A stretch of 51,957 bases of DNA from CAYJXJ01 sp964374095. Lineage in GTDB: Bacteria > Elusimicrobiota > Elusimicrobia > UBA1565 > UBA9628. The position numbers were made by a program, and so were the translations under genes. The stretch is from NCBI GenBank assembly GCA_964374095.1, contig CAYJXJ010000010.1, positions 1 through 51,957 of the forward strand, written 5' to 3'. Under the pieces are notes generated by a model that searched no databases, was not told the DNA's origin, and saw nothing but the letters and a program-made list of their open reading frames with translations. Shown here piece after piece: positions 16,148 through 22,686 of this stretch (its first letter is position 1; each line of letters opens with the position of its first letter).

Positions 16148-17047
16148 CTATGGCAATAATCGTAAGGCGTTTTTAGTGACGATCTTTTCGAATTCCTCGC
16201 GCGACAACGGAAAAGTGCGCAGGACGGCGATATGTTCGGAGGGGTGAAGTAGTGGCCAATCCGAACCGAGGAGGACTCGCTCGATTCCGATCTTTCGCCA
16301 CATTGCGACAAGCGCCGGTGCCGCCTTCCGGCGCTGCGGCAGCGGAATGAGCGGCAGGCCGCTAATCTCCACGAGCACGTTTGGGGGAGCCTTCTCAAGG
16401 AGTTTGAAATTCTGCCCAAGTTGATGCGCCACGATAAAGGTAGCGGCGGGCATGTCACTCGTCAATCGGAAGAAGGCTTCGATTTCTTCATCTCGAAATT
16501 GGATGTGGATTAGGATTGGGAGTTTGAACCGTGCTGCGATTCGAGCGAGGCCCTTGAGCCGCTCAAACACCGCGGGGGTCTTAAGGGAGATGCCCTCGGA
16601 CGCCGGATGAAGCTTGAGCCCCCGTGCACCATTGGCAGCGCAGCGTTCTAATTCCTCGGCGCCCCAGGGCTCGTTGATCGGTATGCCGCAAATCGGTATA
16701 AGGTTCGGACTTTTCTTCGCCTGTTCCAGAGTCCAATCATTTCTGCTTTGCGTCCATTCCCGCTGCGAGGGGCACCCCGCATCCTCGCAGTCGCTGGGTT
16801 TTTGGTATCCCTGCGACAGGATGCACGCTCGCTGAAGGCCGGCACCTTCAAGCGCGCTGAGGACGCGATCGGCGTCATAGGGAATCTCGCCTCGTGGGTG
16901 CACGTGCATGTGACAGTCCGTGCCCCCACGCGTGATCGCATCGTCGAGAGCGACATGACCGGTAGCTTCGAAATGCCGGCAGCCATAAAGAAGTGGGATC
17001 GCAAAAAGAAAGGCTATGCGAGGAATGCCAATGGGGCGGGGCATCAT
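16148..17047 (-). CDS. Amidohydrolase-2 family lipoprotein (integron cassette gene)
   Basis: The 299-residue product has a lipoprotein signal (IAFLFAIPLLYGC, Cys about 22), so it is probably anchored in the envelope. The mature part is a TIM-barrel metal hydrolase: DCHMHVH (HxH), ILIHIQF, FIVAHQLG, and LLGSDWPLLHP carrying the late Asp. Members hydrolyse or decarboxylate small ring compounds; the substrate here is unknown. The gene fills one cassette: it starts 29 nt after attC A and stops 7 nt before attC D. Base composition is lower in GC than the flanking glycan genes. Confidence 0.85.
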   Translation of the reverse strand: MMPRPIGIPRIAFLFAIPLLYGCRHFEATGHVALDDAITRGGTDCHMHVHPRGEIPYDADRVLSALEGAGLQRACILSQGYQKPSDCEDAGCPSQREWTQSRNDWTLEQAKKSPNLIPICGIPINEPWGAEELERCAANGARGLKLHPASEGISLKTPAVFERLKGLARIAARFKLPILIHIQFRDEEIEAFFRLTSDMPAATFIVAHQLGQNFKLLEKAPPNVLVEISGLPLIPLPQRRKAAPALVAMWRKIGIERVLLGSDWPLLHPSEHIAVLRTFPLSREEFEKIVTKNALRLLP

Positions 17048-17076
17048 GCGCTAATTGGAGTCTACCTGTTCACGCA

Positions 17077-17153
17077 ACCTAACGAAAGGCTGAGCCACGG
17101 GCGCTATAAGATTCTCCTCATGAGCGCCCGTCGTCTCTAGCCGATGGTTAGGC
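17077..17153 (-). other. attC recombination site (attC A)
   Basis: The 77-nt site is bounded by GCCTAAC and GTTAGGT cores (minus strand). It holds a perfect 9-bp inner stem, ACGGGCGCT with AGCGCCCGT. It starts 7 nt after the RHH gene and precedes the amidohydrolase gene, as in an integron array read on the minus strand. Confidence 0.85.
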
Positions 17154-17159
17154 CCCCAA

Positions 17160-17396
17160 TTATAGACGGTCACCAGCCTCTGGTTCGCCTTTTGATACTT
17201 TGACAAGGGCCTTCAGAAAGGCCTTCTTTCTACCCTTCTGAGCTCGTTTGCCAAGATATTCCTCAGTCATGAGGGTCGATATCTTCTCGGCTAGTGCTAG
17301 GGTGATCATTTGATTTATCGACACATGATCTCTGTGCGCCAATTGGCGAACGGATTTGTGCAATGAATCGGGAAGCCTCAGGCTAATATTACTCAT
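17160..17396 (-). CDS. Ribbon-helix-helix antitoxin
   Basis: The 78-residue protein begins MSNISLRLPDSLHKSVRQLAHRDHVSINQMITLALAEKI, the classic RHH/Arc or HicB-type DNA-binding fold, and has a Lys-rich tail that likely binds the toxin. It overlaps the PIN gene by 4 nt in toxin-then-antitoxin order. It should neutralise the PIN RNase and repress the promoter at 17819-17847. Confidence 0.85.
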   Translation of the reverse strand: MSNISLRLPDSLHKSVRQLAHRDHVSINQMITLALAEKISTLMTEEYLGKRAQKGRKKAFLKALVKVSKGEPEAGDRL

Positions 17397-17812
17397 GACA
17401 GACCTCCTATTTTCTTAAGGAACTCCTTCGGTGCCAAAATTCCAATCCCAAATCTGCGAGCCTCGGCGAAATCGGACTTATTGAACGTGATAATTGCATT
17501 GCAGTCACCAGAGACAGCCAACTCCAGAACCATATCGTCATTCGGATCCGACAGGATCGGTCTCCACAAATAATGCACCTTCTTATGAACTGCAACCGAG
17601 CAAAGGTAATCAATGACGGCATCGACGTCTCGCGCGGATAACGACGACAGCCTCTTGGCGGTGGCCTCATACTGCAAGACCAGCGGGACAGAGATGTTTA
17701 TTTGGAACTCACCGCTGTCGACCATTCGGAGCAGGCGATGAGAGGCTCCCTTGGTCGATCGAAGGGCGGCAATCAAGACATTGGTATCAAGAACAACCTG
17801 AACTGGGCCCAC
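17393..17812 (-). CDS. PIN-domain RNase toxin
   Basis: The 139-residue product starts at GTG 17812. Conserved acidic residues are seen in VVLDTNVLIAAL (D near residue 9), VLQYEATAK (E), SDPNDDMVLELA (D) and IITFNKSDF (D). It belongs to the PIN_3 group, often annotated as a putative toxin component. It should cleave RNA when its RHH partner is lost. The pair fills one integron cassette and has its own promoter just before the start codon, so it does not need the integron promoter. Confidence 0.87.
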   Translation of the reverse strand: MGPVQVVLDTNVLIAALRSTKGASHRLLRMVDSGEFQINISVPLVLQYEATAKRLSSLSARDVDAVIDYLCSVAVHKKVHYLWRPILSDPNDDMVLELAVSGDCNAIITFNKSDFAEARRFGIGILAPKEFLKKIGGLS

Positions 17813-17818
17813 TGTGGT

Positions 17819-17847
17819 ATTATATATGATACCATGAATAATTTCAA
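17819..17847 (-). promoter_or_regulatory. Promoter and palindromic operator of the PIN/RHH pair
   Basis: On the minus strand TTGAAA, 17 nt and TATAAT end only 6 nt before the GTG start, so the mRNA is likely leaderless. The -10 lies in a near-perfect palindrome (GGTATCATATATAATACC), a probable operator for the RHH protein. Confidence 0.65.
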
Positions 17848-17864
17848 GAGATATCTTATGGCGG

Positions 17865-17926
17865 GCCTAACGCCACGGATTAGCTGCGGGCGCTATCAGC
17901 CTCCGTAGAAAAGAGGCGCCCGTCAG
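17865..17926 (-). other. attC B, gene-proximal part (interrupted by intron)
   Basis: It ends in a GTTAGGC core on the minus strand and contains the inner stem pair GCGGGCGCT and GGCGCCCGT. Joined to 19729-19747 it gives an 81-nt attC of the same length and layout as attC C (20859-20939). Confidence 0.8.
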
Positions 17927-17971
17927 GTAGAGTAGAGCAGTAGCGCGGTATTGTGCAGGAATGCCTTTATC

Positions 17972-18004
17972 GAACTGGACGTGCCGTTTTCCGGCATCCA
18001 GCTC
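17972..18004 (-). ncRNA. Group II intron domain V
   Basis: On the minus strand the hairpin runs from GAGCTGGATGCCGG through a GAAAAC-type loop region to ACGTCCAGTTC. It has the expected length, the tetraloop, the two-base bulge and the closing GAGC/GTTC ends of catalytic domain V. Confidence 0.85.
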
Positions 18005-18017
18005 TCGGACAAGGTAC

Positions 18018-19295
18018 TCATGCGTGCGCCCACGGAAGGCTGCGCGTTCTGCCAAGCAATCGGACGAGCCCCAATGTATCTTGGAGGTATTCGCGCGGGA
18101 AGCGCGTGCTTCCCGCACTCCCGACCTTGTGCTTCTTGCGCAGCCACCAGCGGAGCCGAATCGCAGCGTGTTCGTCAAGCGCTCGGTACGACTTACTGAC
18201 GGGACCCAGGCAAAAGTAGTTCGCCCAGCCCGTCAGCATCCGATTCAGACGCTCCACTACGATTTCAGCTTTCAGCCCTGTATCCCTTCGTTCGGTTTGC
18301 GCACTTATTGAAACAACCATGCGCTGGATGCTCTTCTTCGATGGGCGCGTGCCCAGATAGGCCCGGCCCGTTTTCTCCGAATAGCACCGCCCGAAGGCCT
18401 GGTGGCGACAACAGATGACCAGATCGTCAGCATACGTGACAATGCGAGCGCCATACTGCCGCTCGAAGCCCAGCCGCTTCCATCCCAGCACCAGCCGCCT
18501 CATGTAGAGGTTGCTGAGCAGGGGTGAAATCGGAGAGCCTTGAGGAATCCCCCGCCCGCCGTCCTTGCTTTGAGTCGTTCGCGCCGTGCGGTTGCGATCA
18601 TCGGTTTCTTCCACCGGCGCGTCGAGCCACATCCTTATCAGATGCAGCACGTTCCGGTCTACCACCCGGCGCGCCACCGATTTCATGAGTTCCGCGTGCG
18701 GGATGCTCCCGAAGAAATAATCCGAGAGGTCCGCGTCTACCACGCGCGTGTGACCCGTGGACAGCAGGCCGTGTACTTCCTTCACGGCGGACAGCGCACT
18801 GCGGGCCGGACGATATCCGTGTTGTTCCGGCGCCAGGTCGGCTTCAAAGATCGGTGCAAGCACCGACATCGTTGCCAGCATCGCTACCCGGTCGCGGATC
18901 ACGGGAATCGAGAGCGGCCTAAGTTTGCCGTTCGGTTTGGGGATGTACACACGTTTGACCGCCTGAGGTCGGTACGTCTTCTTCCTGAGTGCTTCCGCCA
19001 GTTCCTCCAGCCAGCGGTCTACCCCGTACGCTTCGATGTCTTCAAAACGTTCCCCGTCCACACCCGCCGCACCCTGGTTGGAACGGCAGCAGGCGTAGGC
19101 ATGTTCGAGGACGTCTTTACGATACACTTTATCGTACAGCGCGTAGAACCGAAAGCCGGGTTCTCCCTTCGCTTTGGCATGCAGCGCCGTCTGTAGCTTC
19201 TGGATACTGCTTGGAGTTGCTAGGTTTCCCAATCTCTTATCCCTCGCCACTTCTTGCGCCAGCCTTGAACCAGGGCCGCTTCCCTCCACCGGCAT
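18018..19295 (-). CDS. Group IIC intron reverse transcriptase/maturase, internally deleted
   Basis: The 425-residue product has the RT core: YIPKPNGKLRPLSIPVIRDR, HGYRPARSALSAV, VVDADLSDYF, RGIPQGSPISPLLSN and the catalytic YADDLVICC. The maturase part has GRCYSEKTGRAYLGTRPSKKS, LNRMLTGWANYFCLGPVSKSY and a C-terminus ending LGRTRSLPWAHA, all typical of attC-targeting IIC introns. Family members have about 40-45 residues between YADD..CCR and GRCYSPKTGRAY, including the FLGYT block. Here only HQAF remains (about 18390-18405). The deletion is in frame but removes RT motifs 6-7, so activity is doubtful. Confidence 0.88.
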   Translation of the reverse strand: MPVEGSGPGSRLAQEVARDKRLGNLATPSSIQKLQTALHAKAKGEPGFRFYALYDKVYRKDVLEHAYACCRSNQGAAGVDGERFEDIEAYGVDRWLEELAEALRKKTYRPQAVKRVYIPKPNGKLRPLSIPVIRDRVAMLATMSVLAPIFEADLAPEQHGYRPARSALSAVKEVHGLLSTGHTRVVDADLSDYFFGSIPHAELMKSVARRVVDRNVLHLIRMWLDAPVEETDDRNRTARTTQSKDGGRGIPQGSPISPLLSNLYMRRLVLGWKRLGFERQYGARIVTYADDLVICCRHQAFGRCYSEKTGRAYLGTRPSKKSIQRMVVSISAQTERRDTGLKAEIVVERLNRMLTGWANYFCLGPVSKSYRALDEHAAIRLRWWLRKKHKVGSAGSTRFPREYLQDTLGLVRLLGRTRSLPWAHA

Positions 19296-19728
19296 TACCC
19301 GGCTTCCTCGGTACTACCGGCCCCTCCGCCACCCCATCGCGCCCGGCCTGTCCCTCGCGGGTTTCCGGTTGGCCGCTACATCCGGCCTCGCCACGGGGTT
19401 TCCCGTGTTGCATCGGTCTTCCTCTTTCATACATGCCGTCGCCACTACCCCGGCGGAACCACTGGGTGCTTTCTTCGCTCGCTTCCCCAGCGGTGGCAGC
19501 CTTCCCCAGATAGAAAATGGGTCGGCTTCCGCATCACCATTTTCGAGGCTTGCTCGGCGTTTACTCACGTTACGGCCTGCATGCTCGCGGAGCCACCTAA
19601 TGGCCCTTTTCATCGAAGGCTTCAGCCGCTTCGTTACCTCCACGAATGCTCCGATTGCTACCGGCTGGAGCGAACCTTGCCGGACGGGATTCGCGCCCGC
19701 TGAAAGACCGTGCCTTGGCACGGCGCAC

Positions 19729-19747
19729 CTCTATCCGATGGTTAGAC
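19729..19747 (-). other. attC B, distal part (other side of intron)
   Basis: On the minus strand it starts with the GTCTAAC core and runs 19 nt to the intron 5' end. It pairs in sequence with the same 19 nt of attC C, apart from a few bases. Confidence 0.78.
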
Positions 19748-19772
19748 CAAGCCACTCTCCACTCTGCCAGCC

Positions 19773-19801
19773 TTGCGGCCACCGAATACACCTGCTACAA
19801 T
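19773..19801 (+). promoter_or_regulatory. Promoter of the plus-strand TA-like pair
   Basis: TTGCGG, a 17-nt spacer and TACAAT, ending 12 nt before the ATG at 19814. It is embedded between attC B and the small plus-strand gene. Confidence 0.5.
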
Positions 19802-19813
19802 AAAGTATCGGCT

Positions 19814-19987
19814 ATGACCATTACAACTCTTGTGCAGACCATTCGTCACCTTCCTGATAGGACTCGGATGAAGCTTTTTGACAGCCTCGGGCCCTCCCTC
19901 GAAGACTACCTCCTCACGAAAATTGCTCACGACCGCTTTGGGTCGACTTCCCAAAAGCGAATCCCCTGGGCTGACCCCAAGCCCTGA
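19814..19987 (+). CDS. Probable antitoxin of a RelE-type pair
   Basis: The 57-residue protein is acidic-to-neutral, helical in its first half (MTITTLVQTIRHLPDRTRMK) and disordered in its second. It is directly followed by a RelE-like gene 1 nt after its stop. Assignment rests on this position and size, not on a family motif. It runs against the direction of the cassette genes, as some TA modules in arrays do, and has its own promoter. Confidence 0.6.
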   Translation: MTITTLVQTIRHLPDRTRMKLFDSLGPSLEDYLLTKIAHDRFGSTSQKRIPWADPKP

Positions 19988-19988
19988 A

Positions 19989-20426
19989 TTGTCATACAAG
20001 GTCCAGTTTCTCGAGGAAGCCGCAAAAGACTGGCTCAACCTTGACCGTTCTGTTCGCAAACAACTTTCGGGCGCAATCAATCGGCTCAAATCCCACCCCG
20101 AGCAGTACGGCAAACCATTGTCCGGAGCCCTTCACGGATTGCGACGCCTTCGGAGCGGCGACTACCGAATCGTGTATCGCGTGGATGAAGCCAGAAAAAC
20201 CGTTGACATCGGGAGCGCCCTCATACTGACCCTCAGGCATCGCGCGTTGGAAAAGACACCGACCGCTTGCTTCATCGCAATCAAGCAGTCTTCCCCAACC
20301 GACAAGCTGGGGTGCCGGCTTGTCGTTGCCAAACAGGAACAGAAAGTCGGCGGGAGCCACCGTGCCCGACGGCTCGTCCGGGGAGCAGTGCGTGGCCACG
20401 CTACGCCAGATCGCCGGGCCTTTTGA
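19989..20426 (+). CDS. RelE/ParE-type toxin with an abnormal C-terminal extension
   Basis: From a TTG at 19989 the first about 75 residues match RelE mRNA interferases: YKVQFLEEAAKDWLNLDRSVRKQ, a linker, and GLRRLRSGDYRIVYRVDEARKTV. The usual ending is then missing, and about 65 Arg-rich residues follow that are antisense to the minus-strand gene at 19992-20852. The normal terminus seems lost at a recombination point near 20215-20240. Toxin activity is therefore uncertain. Confidence 0.7.
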   Translation: MSYKVQFLEEAAKDWLNLDRSVRKQLSGAINRLKSHPEQYGKPLSGALHGLRRLRSGDYRIVYRVDEARKTVDIGSALILTLRHRALEKTPTACFIAIKQSSPTDKLGCRLVVAKQEQKVGGSHRARRLVRGAVRGHATPDRRAF

Positions 20427-20852
20427 GCCAGAATCAAGCCGCTCATTCTCAACGAGGACATCCCGCGCACGCACAAATGCGACTCGGGAGGCTGGTGGGA
20501 CACTAACCCGATAGACTTCTTCTACATTCTCGTATACATATTCAGCATTTCGGAAGGTGAACTGCGCGCCACGCTTTCGGCGTCCGGTAATAAATACTCT
20601 TGCCCCATCGCGCGCCCTTAGGATTGAATCCAACCTTGGGGAACCATACACTCGCGCTCCCCGAGAAAGACGCCCTGGAACGGAATCCTTGATACTATCA
20701 ACCAAAAAGTCCTCCGGGAGACTCGCCGCGCGAAATGAGTCATGATAGATAGAGTCGCAGTCCAGCTGCGGCAAAGATTCGACCTCGCTCGCGGCAAGGA
20801 GAGAAACCGCTGCAAGAAAGCTAATTGTGTTCCTTGTTTCGAAACTCGTCAT
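19992..20852 (-). CDS. Secreted protein of unknown function (cassette gene), 3' end fused
   Basis: The 286-residue frame begins 6 nt after the attC C core, as cassette genes do. It has a signal peptide (ISFLAAVSLLAASEVESLPQ). The middle has four to five cysteines and no family I recognise. The last about 75 residues (after about GQYEGAPDVNG) are antisense to the RelE gene, so the native C-terminus was probably replaced when the toxin-antitoxin pair joined this cassette. The N-terminal about 210 residues are the credible protein. Confidence 0.55.
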   Translation of the reverse strand: MTSFETRNTISFLAAVSLLAASEVESLPQLDCDSIYHDSFRAASLPEDFLVDSIKDSVPGRLSRGARVYGSPRLDSILRARDGARVFITGRRKRGAQFTFRNAEYVYENVEEVYRVSVPPASRVAFVRARDVLVENERLDSGSKGPAIWRSVATHCSPDEPSGTVAPADFLFLFGNDKPAPQLVGWGRLLDCDEASGRCLFQRAMPEGQYEGAPDVNGFSGFIHAIHDSVVAAPKASQSVKGSGQWFAVLLGVGFEPIDCARKLFANRTVKVEPVFCGFLEKLDLV

Positions 20853-20858
20853 CGGTTT

Positions 20859-20939
20859 GCCTAACGTCCCGGATGACCTGCGGGCGCTATAAGGCCGTCT
20901 TCCTCGTGAGCGCCCGTCAGGTCTATCCGATAGTTAGAG
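20859..20939 (-). other. attC recombination site (attC C), intact
   Basis: The 81-nt site runs on the minus strand from CTCTAAC to GTTAGGC. The inner stem is GACGGGCGCTCAC paired with TAGCGCCCGC. It is the best uninterrupted template in the array and served to locate the intron insertion in attC B. Confidence 0.85.
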
Positions 20940-21015
20940 GTCGCCGTTCCCGGCCGTTCTCGCCGTTCCGGCAACTCCCTTGGTTCTTTAGTCAAAATTG
21001 TTTTCCTTTTGTCTT

Positions 21016-21078
21016 TCCTGATTCACGGCGTTCGAGATAGCTGTCCCCAAACCGCACCTGTGAGCGTACCTCCAACTC
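21016..21078 (-). repeat. Imperfect 60-nt direct repeat, copy 1
   Basis: On the minus strand it starts GTTGGAGGTACGCTCAC and ends AACGCCGTGAATCAG. It aligns over about 60 nt, roughly 70% identical, with 21892-21953. Both start with a GTTRGAGGT string that resembles an integron core site. Confidence 0.5.
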
Positions 21079-21102
21079 GGCGCTGAGCGGTGACCAATGG
21101 AA

Positions 21103-21297
21103 TCATTGCTCCCACATCCACTTAATCATGCGCACGACCAAATATAGGCCTACAAAACCTATCACGACGACAAACGCGCAGCCGATGAGTGCGCCCAGGA
21201 ACTCGGTGCAGGCGGTTAGAAACTCGCCGACCTTCTTGTAGGCGGCAGTGATCCGCTCGCGCAGCGTCGCTTTTTTCTTCACTCGAGCAATCCCCAC
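21103..21297 (-). CDS. Small single-pass membrane protein
   Basis: The 64-residue protein has a basic N-terminus (MGIARVKKKATLRERITAAYKK) and one long hydrophobic helix (about residues 34-57, FLGALIGCAFVVVIGFVGLYLVV), ending RMIKWMWEQ. Function unknown. It lies between the two 60-nt repeats together with the ORF6N gene, and is in the cassette direction. No toxin family is recognised, although small single-pass proteins in arrays may be toxins. Confidence 0.5.
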   Translation of the reverse strand: MGIARVKKKATLRERITAAYKKVGEFLTACTEFLGALIGCAFVVVIGFVGLYLVVRMIKWMWEQ

Positions 21298-21331
21298 CTC
21301 ATTGCAGATCGGTGATCTTGAGGGACATGAA

Positions 21332-21841
21332 TTAGGAGTGGGGATGGAAGCCGATCTTGGGCCTTGACTTGATCGGAGGTTCCATCAGCTCGCGGATGGC
21401 GTGAAAGACCACCTTGAACTGAGAATCATATTTCCGCTCCAGTTCGGCGAATTTGCGGGCCAAATCCTTGTGGGAGGACAGCATCTGCCGGAGCTTCACA
21501 AAGGCTCGCATGATGGCGATATTGGCCTGGACGGCCTGCGGGCTGCGCAGCACGCTGGAAAGCATGGCGACGCCTTCCTGGGTAAAGGCATATGGGAGAA
21601 ACCCGCCCAGGCTGCGTCTGGAAGGTATCACATTCTGTGATACCAAGAGGCCCGCCTCCCTCTCGGAAAGCTGGAACATGAAGTCACCAGGGAAACGACC
21701 CCGGTTTCGCTTGACCTGCTGTCTCAAGGCGATGGCTTTCACGCCATATAGCACGGCCAAGTCCCGGTCGAGCATGATCCTATGACCCCGGAATAGGAGG
21801 ATGCGTCGTTCTATTGTTTCAGCGGGGATTATGTTTCGCAT
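21332..21841 (-). CDS. ORF6N-domain DNA-binding protein
   Basis: The 169-residue protein begins with a textbook ORF6N domain: ETIERRILLFRGHRIMLDRDLAVLYGV, LRQQVKRNRGRFPGDFMFQLS, and VIPSRRSLGGFLPYAFTQEGVAMLSSVLRS. A helical C-terminal half follows. ORF6N proteins are common on phages and in mobile islands and probably bind DNA. It is the first gene after the intI remnant in the direction of the array. Confidence 0.88.
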   Translation of the reverse strand: MRNIIPAETIERRILLFRGHRIMLDRDLAVLYGVKAIALRQQVKRNRGRFPGDFMFQLSEREAGLLVSQNVIPSRRSLGGFLPYAFTQEGVAMLSSVLRSPQAVQANIAIMRAFVKLRQMLSSHKDLARKFAELERKYDSQFKVVFHAIRELMEPPIKSRPKIGFHPHS

Positions 21842-21891
21842 CGCGAGAGCCTATTCTACAAAAACCTCCGGGCGCCGGGAAGTAGCGCTCG

Positions 21892-21953
21892 GTTTCTGAT
21901 TTCACGCCGTTCCGGAACTCGCCCAAAATCACACTCGTAAGCGGACCTCTAAC
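21892..21953 (-). repeat. Imperfect 60-nt direct repeat, copy 2
   Basis: On the minus strand it starts GGTTAGAGGTCCGCTTAC and ends with a GGAACGGCGTGAAATCAG block. It lies just upstream of the ORF6N gene and just downstream of the intI remnant, where the attI site of an array in this orientation would be expected. Confidence 0.5.
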
Positions 21954-21971
21954 CATTGAGTAAGCCGGTCT

Positions 21972-22070
21972 GTGTATCTTGGGCTGTTGGGGGGATTGTA
22001 ATACTAAAACCTGCATTTTTCCATGGGGAGTGACCAAGATACACTGCGGGTTAGGGTCGTGTATCTTGGG
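21972..22070. repeat. Three copies of a 12-nt motif
   Basis: GTGTATCTTGGG occurs at 21972 and 22059 on the plus strand, and its complement CCAAGATACAC at 22034. The flanking GGGGAGTG is also repeated. The group sits at the broken end of the intI remnant. Confidence 0.6.
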
Positions 22071-22107
22071 GAGTGTCAAAGATGGCGCCGAGGTCCGCGC
22101 GGTCGGG

Positions 22108-22276
22108 GGGCTTAAGGAGACCGGCTTTGAGGCGCGCGTCCTCGAAAGCTCGCTGGAGGACGGACTCGTGGAGATGGTGGCGGCGGCGCTGGACGGAGAG
22201 GACGTCGCGCCAGTAGTTCTCCCAGCGATGCAGGAAGTGTCGTGGTGCGGTCCTTGTTTCCCTTGCCGGTGCGCAC
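22108..22276 (-). pseudogene. intI: Remnant of an integron integrase
   Basis: Two diagnostic IntI blocks remain on the minus strand in different frames: VRTGKGNKDRTTTLP (from 22276) and RRRHHLHESVLQRA followed by AGLLKP (to about 22108). RRHHLHES is the integron-specific signature patch. The catalytic HTLRHSFATHLL and the terminal Tyr are absent. The spacing between the blocks is shorter than in intact enzymes, and a frameshift separates them. The integrase is thus dead. It runs in the same direction as the cassettes, the reversed arrangement known in a minority of integrons. Confidence 0.82.
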
Positions 22277-22289
22277 GAGCTGGGTTCAG

Positions 22290-22686
22290 GTCCCCGACAA
22301 CTGAGCAGACCCACCGCGCCTCGGAGCTTGATCGAAAGGGCGATTGCTTGACCCCTTGATGCCGCTTCCTCGCCATGCCAGGGGACCCGACGGTCTTTCC
22401 GTCAATCTGCACCCGCATTCCCCGCTTCGTCCTTTTCATGGCAACCTCCCTAAAACCGGGGTAACGCTCGCTCCCGGTCATTTCAAGACCCAGGCCGGAA
22501 CCAACCTTCGCCCAGCGGCTCTTCAAGCGCCGGCGCGTCCCGCCTAGAAACCCGCTGTCCTAGCGCCGAAAGAATTGATACCTTGTTATGGGCGCCGACG
22601 TCTGCAACGCCCGATCCGATCGCCATGAACGCTCAGACCCTCGCCTCCCGATGCGACCTCTTCCGGATGCTCACGCCCCGGCCAAG
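22290..22686. other. Gap with no gene I can support
   Basis: Between the intI remnant and the B12-radical SAM gene I see only short open frames without family features. The lost N-terminal part of intI should have been here. A possible upstream start of the next gene (ATG 22588) follows GATACC by 8 nt. Confidence 0.5.

Larger units (their letters stand above)
17927..19728 (-). mobile_element. Group IIC-attC intron
   Basis: The 1802-nt element starts GTGCGCC (complement of 19728) and ends in AC (17927). Comparison of the flanks with the uninterrupted attC C fixes both ends to within 1-2 nt. It carries a canonical 33-nt domain V at 17972-18004 and an intron reverse transcriptase of the type found in attC-inserting group IIC introns. 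It lies in the strand antisense to plus-strand genes and in the same direction as the cassettes. Because the reverse transcriptase has lost an internal segment, the intron is probably no longer mobile by itself. Confidence 0.88.

Noticed and set aside
15700..22300. CRISPR array or prophage in the repeat-rich middle region
   Set aside because: Repeats are 77-81 nt attC-type palindromes separated by whole genes, with no cas or phage structural genes.
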